Of a DNA stretch of 5,695 nt, positions 1 to 4,733 are shown in pieces. Made by a program: the position numbers and the translations under genes. Location: positions 1 through 5,695 of the forward strand of contig JABABF010000286.1 of NCBI GenBank assembly GCA_014238345.1, written 5' to 3'. Origin of the DNA: Gammaproteobacteria bacterium (lineage in GTDB: Bacteria; Pseudomonadota; Gammaproteobacteria; JABABF01). The notes under the pieces were generated by a model. It had not been told where the DNA came from. It did no database searches and saw only the letters and a list, made by a program, of their open reading frames with translations. Each line of letters starts with the position of its first letter. Within the stretch, counting starts at the first letter, position 1.

Positions 1-177
1 CGGCTGCGTTGTAGTGTACCGTCGGCGCGGCTGAGTGGCAGTGGTGGCTGTCTTATCGCACCAGCCAATATAACCACTGCACAGCGCCTCGCTGAGGAGC
101 TGCCCCAAGGCTGGCGTTGGTTCAGTGCGCGCTCAGGCAACCACATAGCGTGGCAAAACAATTCCTCCAACAAATAG
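1..177 (+). CDS. ispE: 4-diphosphocytidyl-2-C-methyl-D-erythritol kinase, C-terminal end (partial)
   Basis: Only the last 58 codons are present; the gene enters from the left edge and ends at TAG 175-177. The product is the cytoplasmic GHMP-family kinase that phosphorylates CDP-methylerythritol with ATP in the non-mevalonate (MEP) isoprenoid pathway. What shows it: the segment ARLSGSGGCLIA (residues 10-21 of the visible part) matches the third GHMP-kinase motif, which in IspE reads roughly ARMSGSGACVFA and is followed by about 35 residues to the end, as here. The extreme C-terminus (GWRWFSARSGNHIAW) is more divergent than the usual FVARGxNxSPL ending, but its position and length fit. Context supports the call: ispE stands immediately before tRNA-Gln and prs in many gammaproteobacteria. 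Start, ATP-binding and substrate-binding parts lie outside the window. Confidence 0.88.
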   Translation, partial: RLRCSVPSARLSGSGGCLIAPANITTAQRLAEELPQGWRWFSARSGNHIAWQNNSSNK

Positions 178-194
178 TCTGTCCAGCGAGAATT

Positions 195-203
195 TGCTAC
201 AAT
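195..203 (+). promoter_or_regulatory. candidate extended -10 promoter for tRNA-Gln
   Basis: The sequence TGCTACAAT combines a TGn extension with the -10 hexamer TACAAT (198-203), placing a start near 210, about 120 bases before the tRNA. No good -35 is seen: the hexamer at 17-bp spacing (175-180) is TAGTCT. It is the best promoter-like match between ispE and the tRNA. The same TACAAT hexamer is used ahead of prs. The tRNA could equally be read from ispE. Confidence 0.35.
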
Positions 204-224
204 CAAAATCTGTCACAAAGCCGC

Positions 225-251
225 ATAGCGCATCAACCCGTACAGCGCTAT
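225..251 (+). repeat. 7-bp perfect inverted repeat in the tRNA leader
   Basis: ATAGCGC (225-231) and GCGCTAT (245-251) are perfect inverted copies separated by 13 bases. It could form a short hairpin in the ispE–tRNA leader. No T-run follows it, so it does not look like an intrinsic terminator. A protein-binding site is possible but unsupported. Confidence 0.3.
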
Positions 252-330
252 AACAACAAATAACGATGGATCAGCATGGCACATCCACAGGGGAAAATGT
301 CTACTTGAATTAAAGCGGCGATTTAAATAA

Positions 331-402
331 TGGGGTGTGGCCAAGTGGTAAGGCACCGGGTTTTGATCCCGGGGATCGTAGGTTCGAATCCTACCGCCCC
401 AG
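331..402 (+). tRNA. tRNA-Gln (anticodon TTG)
   Basis: A complete cloverleaf can be drawn. The acceptor stem is TGGGGTG (331-337) with CGCCCCA (395-401), one G·T pair. The anticodon stem CCGGG (356-360) pairs with CCCGG (368-372) around the loop TTTTGAT, giving anticodon TTG at 363-365, which reads CAA and CAG. The T-arm GTAGG-TTCGAAT-CCTAC occupies 378-394. The discriminator is G402 and CCA is not encoded, since CTC follows. The 72-nt length is that of bacterial tRNA-Gln. Its place between ispE and prs is conserved in gammaproteobacteria. There is no obvious terminator before prs, so a tRNA–prs read-through transcript is possible. Confidence 0.97.
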
Positions 403-445
403 CTCCTAAAGCCACTCCCCCGATGGCACATCCTCATCCTACACA

Positions 446-473
446 TTGCCCACCGCCCAAAACCGACTACAAT
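446..473 (+). promoter_or_regulatory. sigma70-type promoter of prs
   Basis: A -35 element TTGCCC (446-451), a 16-bp spacer and a -10 element TACAAT (468-473) lie just downstream of the tRNA. Transcription would start near 480 and leave a leader of about 43 bases before the prs ATG. This is the best-formed promoter in the window and could also drive rplY, pth and ychF, as no terminator is evident between those genes. Confidence 0.6.
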
Positions 474-522
474 AATCGCCCGGCACCACCAATGCAGTGC
501 CTCATCCGCCCCCCAACTCGCT

Positions 523-1470
523 ATGAACGGCAGTCTCCAGTTATTTACTGGCAATGCACATCTAGAATTGGGGCAGAAAGTTGCCAAGATTCTCGGTGTG
601 CCACTTGGCCAGGCCTCGGTGTCGACTTTTAGGGACGGAGAGACCTCCGTCGAGCTGGGGGAGAATGTGCGCGGCAAGGATGTCTTCCTCATCCAGCCCA
701 CCTGTGCACCACCCAACCGCAATCTGATGGAATTGCTGCTGATGGCCGATGCATTGCACCGCGCCTCAGCTGGCCGCGTCACCGCTGTGATCCCTTATTT
801 CGGCTACGCTCGCCAAGATCGGCGGGTGTATTCAGCTCGGGTACCGATCAGCGCCAAGGTGGTGACCGACATGATTGAGGGGGTACACATTAACCGTGTG
901 CTAACCGTAGATCTACACGCAGAGCCCATCCAAGGCTTCTTCCGTATCCCAGTGGATAATATTTTTGGCTCCCCAGTGCTGATCGACTATCTGCGCTCAC
1001 TTGATCTGGGAGAACAACCCGTGTTGGTCTCACCCGATATCGGCGGCGTGGTGCGCGCCCGCGCTTTTGCCAAGATGCTCAATGCCGACCTCGCTATTAT
1101 TGACAAACGTCGGCCACGCGCCAATGAAATCGAGGCCATGCACGTCATTGGTGAGGTCGGTGACCGTGTATGTATCATAGCTGACGACATCGTCGACACG
1201 GGTGGCACGCTCTGCCAAGCGGCGATAGCACTCAAACGCAGTGGCGCTCAACGGGTCATCGCCTGTTGCACGCATCCCGTGCTGTCGGGTGATGCCGTAG
1301 CGCGTATTGAGGCCTCTGAACTCGATGAACTCGTGGTCACCGATACTATTCCGCTACAGGAGGAGGCTCAGCGTTGCAAACGCATCCACCTATTGGATAT
1401 CGCAAGCCTGCTGGCCGAGTCAATCCGCCGCATCAGCAACGAGGAATCGCTCAGTATCCTATTTCGCTGA
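523..1470 (+). CDS. prs: ribose-phosphate pyrophosphokinase (PRPP synthetase)
   Basis: A cytoplasmic enzyme that transfers pyrophosphate from ATP to ribose 5-phosphate, making PRPP for purine, pyrimidine, NAD, histidine and tryptophan synthesis. The 315-residue length equals that of the E. coli enzyme, and similarity runs end to end. Visible landmarks are the N-terminal FTGNA; NVRGKDVFLIQPTCAPPNRNL near 48; the ATP-site segment YFGYARQDRR near 94-104; catalytic VDLHAEPIQGFF with His132; the flexible-loop segment DKRRPRAN with Lys195 and Arg197; the PRPP-binding loop DDIVDTGGT at 221-229; and the conserved end RRISNEESLS. The ATG at 523 gives the family's N-terminus at the expected distance, although no Shine-Dalgarno sequence precedes it. 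It has its own promoter just after tRNA-Gln, and rplY follows 54 bases later. No motif residue appears lost, so it should be functional. Confidence 0.98.
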   Translation: MNGSLQLFTGNAHLELGQKVAKILGVPLGQASVSTFRDGETSVELGENVRGKDVFLIQPTCAPPNRNLMELLLMADALHRASAGRVTAVIPYFGYARQDRRVYSARVPISAKVVTDMIEGVHINRVLTVDLHAEPIQGFFRIPVDNIFGSPVLIDYLRSLDLGEQPVLVSPDIGGVVRARAFAKMLNADLAIIDKRRPRANEIEAMHVIGEVGDRVCIIADDIVDTGGTLCQAAIALKRSGAQRVIACCTHPVLSGDAVARIEASELDELVVTDTIPLQEEAQRCKRIHLLDIASLLAESIRRISNEESLSILFR

Positions 1471-1524
1471 GGCGATACAGCTCCTACCCACACTAAAATA
1501 GCTACACAACACAGAGAATAAATC

Positions 1525-2241
1525 ATGTCCCAAAGTATCGCCTTAGATGCCCAACCGCGCACTGGCCGAGGCAAGAGTGCCTCCCGTCTGTTACGCAGAG
1601 AACACGATATGGTGCCCGCCATCGTCTACAGTGGCAAAGGGGAACCAGTGGCCATCCAGCTATCGCACAAAGATTTGAGCCGTGCCCTACAACAGGAGAG
1701 CGTCTATTCTCAAGTGCTGACACTACGTACCGACGGCACATCCGAACAAGTGGTACTCAAACAGGTGCAACGCCATCCGGCCAAGCCCCATATTCTGCAT
1801 GTGGACTTTCAACGCATCAGCGCCGGGCAACGCATCGTGCTACATGTGCCCATCCACTGCCTCAACGAAAACAGCTGTATTGGTGTCAAGGAGCAGGGCG
1901 GCCTGCTGACGCACACTTTAACTAATGTCGAACTGCGCGGCCTACCTGAGGCATTGCCAGAATATCTCGAAGTGGATGTGGCGCAGCTCAGCATCGGCGA
2001 CACCATTCATATCTCGGATTTGGTGTTGCCGGACGGCGTTGAGAGCGTCGCCCTAGGACAGGGAGAAGAGCATGATTCGGCCGTAGTCAATGTCATTTCA
2101 CCACGCGGCGGTATCTCCGAAGAGGAAGAAGAGGCAGCCGAAGCAGAAGCAGCGGCCGAAGCAGAAACGGCGGACACGACCAGTGGAGATGCCGACTCAA
2201 CCGATGCCATCAGCACCGAGGAGAGCGGCGGGGACAGCTGA
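1525..2241 (+). CDS. rplY: 50S ribosomal protein L25, long CTC/TL5 form
   Basis: A 5S rRNA-binding protein of the large ribosomal subunit. At 238 residues it is the long (CTC/TL5-type) form, not the short form of about 94 residues found in E. coli. The N-terminal domain, about residues 1-95, is the L25 RNA-binding domain, with RTGRGKSASRLLRR near 12-25 and the segment KPHILHVDFQRIS near its end. A beta-rich CTC domain follows to about residue 192, including NVELRGLPEALPEYLEVDV. The last 42 residues (197-238) are a very acidic low-complexity tail of Glu, Ala, Asp and Ser, commonly seen on long L25 proteins and probably disordered. The ATG at 1525 is preceded by a weak AGAGA at the right distance. 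The gene lies between prs and pth, as in Pseudomonas-like genomes. Expression with pth and ychF is an inference from spacing. Confidence 0.96.
   Translation: MSQSIALDAQPRTGRGKSASRLLRREHDMVPAIVYSGKGEPVAIQLSHKDLSRALQQESVYSQVLTLRTDGTSEQVVLKQVQRHPAKPHILHVDFQRISAGQRIVLHVPIHCLNENSCIGVKEQGGLLTHTLTNVELRGLPEALPEYLEVDVAQLSIGDTIHISDLVLPDGVESVALGQGEEHDSAVVNVISPRGGISEEEEEAAEAEAAAEAETADTTSGDADSTDAISTEESGGDS
2134..2166 (+). repeat. short tandem repeat in the rplY acidic tail
   Basis: Two 15-base units (2134-2148 and 2152-2166) that match at 14 of 15 positions are separated by GCA, giving an 18-base period. Each encodes Ala-Ala-Glu-Ala-Glu. The repeat is in frame, so slippage would change only the tail length, in whole codons. 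It follows a GAA/GAG run encoding five consecutive Glu residues (199-203). Confidence 0.75.
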
Positions 2242-2268
2242 GGCTCTTGCCAAGACCCCGCGCACACA

Positions 2269-2913
2269 ATGCCCCTGCGACTGCTCGTCGGACTCGGCAA
2301 CCCCGGGGCAACTTACGATGGCACCCGTCACAACCTCGGTGCAGCATTCGTCACTGCACTGGCCACTCAACACCGGGTCACACTGCGTTCTCAGCCGCGC
2401 TTCAAGGGTCAGCTGGGGCAGCTACGGGTCGACAAACACGAATTGCTACTGTTTATCCCGACAACATTCATGAATGAGAGTGGTCAGGCCGTGGCTCCAC
2501 TATTGCGCTACCACCGCCTGCCAATAGCGGATATGTTGGTGGCACACGATGAACTGGATTTGCCGCCAGGCGCGGCGCGACTCAAGCGTGGCGGCGGAGC
2601 GGCTGGTCACAACGGCCTGCGCGATTTGATCAGGGCACTCGGCGGATGTGCTGACTTCGCTCGGCTACGTCTGGGGATCGGCCATCCCGGACACCGTTCA
2701 GCAGTCACACGCTATGTTCTGGGACGGGCACCGAGCGCAGAGCGAGAACTTTGCGCGGTGGCACTGGTCGCTGCCACCGCCGTACTGCCCGTGCTATTGC
2801 ACGACGATTGGGGGCGCGCCACCACCCAACTACACACGGCCACTCGCACAGCAGCCGACAGTGGCCACGCTGAGGACGCTGACGAAAATCCACGCAGTGA
2901 TGCCAACAGCTAA
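2269..2913 (+). CDS. pth: peptidyl-tRNA hydrolase (bacterial type)
   Basis: It cleaves the ester bond of peptidyl-tRNAs dropped from ribosomes, recycling tRNA in the cytoplasm. The family's active-site pattern is complete: Asn11 in GLGNPG, catalytic His21 in TRHN, Asn69 in TTFMNESG, Asp94 in HDELDLPPG and Asn115 in GHNGLRD, each one position later than in the E. coli enzyme. LRLGIGHPG and VTRYVLG follow as expected. At 214 residues it is about 20 longer than E. coli Pth (194); the surplus is a hydrophilic, partly acidic tail after about residue 190. One difference is seen: the usual GGGHGGHNG reads GGGAAGHNG, losing the first His but not the conserved His114-Asn115. The ATG at 2269 lies 27 bases after the rplY stop and 6 bases separate its stop from the ychF start, suggesting an operon. 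No clear Shine-Dalgarno site precedes it. Confidence 0.96.
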   Translation: MPLRLLVGLGNPGATYDGTRHNLGAAFVTALATQHRVTLRSQPRFKGQLGQLRVDKHELLLFIPTTFMNESGQAVAPLLRYHRLPIADMLVAHDELDLPPGAARLKRGGGAAGHNGLRDLIRALGGCADFARLRLGIGHPGHRSAVTRYVLGRAPSAERELCAVALVAATAVLPVLLHDDWGRATTQLHTATRTAADSGHAEDADENPRSDANS

Positions 2914-2919
2914 GTACCG

Positions 2920-4029
2920 ATGAGCTTTCGCTGTGGCATCGTCGGTCTACCCAATGTCGGCAAATCGACACTCTTCAACGCCCTGACGCGCCTCGGCGTA
3001 GCAGCGGAGAACTTCCCCTTCTGCACGATTAATCCCAATATCGGCGTAGCTCCTGTGCCCGACCCACGCCTGACCAGACTGGCGGCTATCGTCGAGCCCA
3101 AAAAAGTGTTGCCAACTCATGTTGAGTTCGTCGATGTAGCCGGACTGGTAGCCGGCGCCAGTCAGGGCGAAGGACTCGGCAATCAATTCCTCGGACAGCT
3201 GCGCGAGACCGATGCGCTGGTACACGTGGTGCGCTGCTTCCACGACGAGAACATCGCCCATGTGGCAAAGGGTGCCGAGCCGCTGGCCGATACTGCCACT
3301 ATCAACACTGAGCTAATGCTGGCTGACCTCGACAGCGTCGAGCGCCAGCTGGAGCGGGCACAACGCGGTGCCAAGGGTGGCGACCCCGAGGCAGCAGCCG
3401 CCGCCCTATTGCTTGAGCGTTGCAGTGATTGGCTCGGTGCGGGCAAGCCAGTACGCTCATTGGAACTAGAGCCCACACAGCGCTCACTAGTCAAAAGTTT
3501 TCACCTGCTGAGCAACAAACCAATGCTCTATGTTGCCAATGTGGGCGAAGACTACTTGGGTGACGATGCGAACCCGCAAGCCCAAGATCATGCCATCACA
3601 GCACTGAGTACATTGGCACGAGAAGAAGGAGCAAAAATATTGCCCTTGTGCGCCCAGCTGGAGGCCGAGCTCAGCGAATTGGTGCCAGATGAAGCCGCCG
3701 AGCTACTCACCGACCTCGGGCTGAGCGAGCCCGGGCTGAACCGCTTAGTGCACACTGGTTACCAGCTCCTCAAATTGCACAGCTTCTTCACCGCCGGGCC
3801 ACAGGAGGTACGGGCATGGACCCTGCCCCAAGGGACGACGGCAGAAAAAGCAGCAGGGTGCATCCACAGCGACTTCGAAGCACGTTTTATCCGCGCCGAG
3901 GTGATTGCCTATGAAGATTTCGTCGCCAACGGTGGCGAGCAGGGGGCGCGAGAAGCCGGAAAATGGCGTCTAGAAGGGCGCGACTATATCGTCTGCGATG
4001 GCGATGTCATGCACTTCCGACACGGCTGA
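2920..4029 (+). CDS. ychF: redox-regulated, ribosome-associated ATPase YchF/OLA1
   Basis: A P-loop protein of the Obg family that prefers ATP to GTP and associates with ribosomes. In E. coli it is linked to control of translation initiation and the oxidative stress response. The 369 residues compare with 363 in E. coli, collinear throughout. Motifs: Walker A/G1 GLPNVGKST (9-17); switch I region around NFPFCT (31-36); G3 DVAGL (72-76), followed by the glycine-rich VAGASQGEGLGNQFL; His114, equivalent to the residue that replaces the usual catalytic Gln in this family; and NVGE at 207-210 in the G4 position, instead of the NKxD of GTP-specific proteins. A coiled-coil segment spans about 130-195, and the C-terminal TGS domain runs from about 280 (FFTAGPQEVRAWT) to DYIVCDGDVMHF. 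It is last in the + strand cluster, 6 bases after pth. No strong intrinsic terminator follows closely. Confidence 0.97.
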   Translation: MSFRCGIVGLPNVGKSTLFNALTRLGVAAENFPFCTINPNIGVAPVPDPRLTRLAAIVEPKKVLPTHVEFVDVAGLVAGASQGEGLGNQFLGQLRETDALVHVVRCFHDENIAHVAKGAEPLADTATINTELMLADLDSVERQLERAQRGAKGGDPEAAAAALLLERCSDWLGAGKPVRSLELEPTQRSLVKSFHLLSNKPMLYVANVGEDYLGDDANPQAQDHAITALSTLAREEGAKILPLCAQLEAELSELVPDEAAELLTDLGLSEPGLNRLVHTGYQLLKLHSFFTAGPQEVRAWTLPQGTTAEKAAGCIHSDFEARFIRAEVIAYEDFVANGGEQGAREAGKWRLEGRDYIVCDGDVMHFRHG

Positions 4030-4112
4030 TAGACTCGCGAAGTAACGATTGCGCGGGAAATAAGATAAATAGCCTAAAACGAAGAATTCTTACTTTACCA
4101 AGCCCCATCGCT

Positions 4113-4271
4113 TACCGTATTCGTCACTTCTAGATAACGATGAGATTTAAGTCAGAAGTTTCAATATTCGATGTTGCCACGATGTCGGGAACAAGTGTTA
4201 GTTACATTGAATCTCATTACGCTCACCCTGATGACGAAATGAAGTGCTACCGCCCTGAAGAACAGGAATAG
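4113..4271 (+). pseudogene. tyrosine recombinase (phage-type integrase) C-terminal remnant
   Basis: Read in the frame of the codon at 4113, the + strand gives YRIRHF, an amber TAG (4131-4133), then ITMRFKSEVSIFDVAT, MSGTSVSYIESHYAH, and a stop at 4269-4271. This follows the C-terminal catalytic pattern of one integrase group: LRHTYxT (box II Arg and His), a helix, xMGTSVxxIExHYxH, where the Tyr of HY is the nucleophile that attacks DNA. Here Arg-His is at 4122-4127 and the candidate nucleophile Tyr at 4218-4220. The amber codon sits where the family has an aromatic residue, so one base change from TAC/TAT explains it. The box II His before xxR reads Tyr. Nothing upstream of about 4100 looks like the core-binding or box I regions, so the 5' part is deleted. 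An internal ATG at 4140 opens a 43-codon frame that is unlikely to be a gene. Family assignment is by motif only. Confidence 0.65.
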
Positions 4272-4321
4272 GTGAACTGGACTTAATAAACAGCATGAAT
4301 ATTGTACCAAGAATCGTGAAA

Positions 4322-4462
4322 TCAGGTGTTCATAATTCGTTGGTTTTTTAATATTCTGGACACCGACCAAGGATTTTTATTGTCCGGAATTACACCCCTG
4401 ACACCGCCTCTTGGGTCTTCTATATCTCCTGCTCGCCTTGGTATTACAGGTTGATAAATATG
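4322..4462 (-). pseudogene. HIT-family (histidine triad) protein C-terminal remnant
   Basis: On the - strand the translation contains IPRRAGDIEDPRGGVRGVIP, nearly identical to the C-terminal block of one branch of HIT nucleotide-binding proteins, which read about HxHxHxIPRxxGDxxDPRGGVRGVIPxKxxY. Intact members bind or cleave purine nucleotides and dinucleoside polyphosphates through the His triad. Here the triad position reads HIYQPVIP: the first His (4460-4462) is kept, while the second and third appear as Tyr and Pro, each reachable from a His codon by one base change. The frame stays open after the block (DNKNPW, then unrelated residues) to a TGA at 4322-4324. Upstream, an ATG at 4517-4519 opens the frame, but residues 1-19 do not resemble HIT sequence and the protein would be only 65 residues against about 110-150 for the family. 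The N-terminal half is missing, so this is most likely a dead fragment. Confidence 0.65.
4353..4390 (+). repeat. 10-bp inverted repeat inside the HIT remnant
   Basis: ATTCTGGACA (4353-4362) pairs with TGTCCGGAAT (4381-4390) with a single T·G wobble and an 18-base loop. It overlaps the last conserved codons of the HIT fragment. There is no T-run after either arm, so terminator function is unlikely; its role, if any, is unknown. Confidence 0.5.
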
Positions 4463-4481
4463 AGACATTCTCATATTTTTT
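4456..4481 (+). terminator. perfect 10-bp hairpin followed by a T-run, possible terminator
   Basis: AAATATGAGA (4456-4465) and TCTCATATTT (4469-4478) are perfect inverted copies around the loop CAT; the T-run extends to 4481. Read on the + strand it has the form of an intrinsic terminator, but the stem has only two G-C pairs, so it would be weak. It lies 427 bases past the ychF stop and overlaps the damaged His-triad of the HIT fragment, so it may be incidental. Confidence 0.35.
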
Positions 4482-4717
4482 AGGATGAATTTTGAGATCT
4501 CTTGAAACTTCTTTCTCATGACGGAAATACTCCATCAAAAACATTATTTAGGTGGATCTTCTCTGTGCTGATATGCCCACCAAATTCGTGAGTTCATATC
4601 TTTAGATCAAATCACTGTACCACCCAATCATCATACAACACCAACCATCCATCACTTAGTTAGTCACTGTCAAACATTCCATTCGTATAAATACTGCTCA
4701 CAAGGTAATACAGACCC

Positions 4718-4733
4718 AAACCCTTGGGGGTTT
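4718..4733. terminator. short hairpin at the dapE 3' end, weak terminator candidate
   Basis: AAACCC (4718-4723), loop TTGG, GGGTTT (4728-4733). The + strand side ends in four T, giving a weak intrinsic terminator shape for transcripts coming from the ychF side. On the dapE (-) strand the hairpin is not followed by a T-run. It overlaps the dapE stop codon (4733-4735). An alternative pairing CCCAA/TTGGG (4715-4719 with 4724-4728) is also possible. Confidence 0.35.

Larger units (their letters stand above)
4030..4732. other. AT-rich gene-free stretch between ychF and dapE
   Basis: About 700 bases without an intact gene separate two convergent housekeeping genes. Base composition is plainly different: 4441-4500 has 16 G/C in 60, whereas 2581-2640 inside pth has 40 in 60. 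It contains a tyrosine recombinase fragment (+ strand, left part), a HIT-family fragment (- strand, middle), and inverted repeats. In about 4520-4715 I recognise nothing in any frame. The composition and broken fragments suggest an old acquired segment now decaying. Confidence 0.7.

Noticed and set aside
330..632. 100-codon + strand open frame starting at the tRNA
   Set aside because: Its start is translated tRNA sequence (the typical GSNPTAP artefact of a T-arm) and it then overlaps prs in another frame.
213..782. 189-codon - strand open frame across the tRNA and the start of prs
   Set aside because: It reads antisense through tRNA-Gln, giving the familiar false peptide GGRIRTYDP…QNPVPYHLATP, and then antisense through prs; it is an artefact.
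1464..1475. TCGC-TGAG-GCGA mini-hairpin at the prs stop codon
   Set aside because: A 4-bp stem with no T-run is expected by chance.
1494..1499. TAAAAT as a -10 element of a private rplY promoter
   Set aside because: The hexamer at the proper distance upstream is GGCGAT, with no resemblance to a -35; the match is too weak.
2007..2300. 97-codon - strand Ser/Ala-rich open frame
   Set aside because: It is the antisense of the low-complexity acidic tail of rplY; the composition simply mirrors the GAA/GCA codons.
4036..4055. CGCG…CGCG imperfect hairpin just after ychF
   Set aside because: It has only a 4-bp clean stem with a mismatch and is followed by GGAAATAAG rather than a T-run, so it is not a convincing terminator.
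4161..4370. 69-codon - strand open frame
   Set aside because: No recognisable family, and it runs antisense to the recombinase remnant, which explains part of the region better.
4030..4732. CRISPR array or defence system in the AT-rich stretch
   Set aside because: No regularly spaced direct repeats and no intact gene; only the two decayed fragments and isolated inverted repeats are seen.
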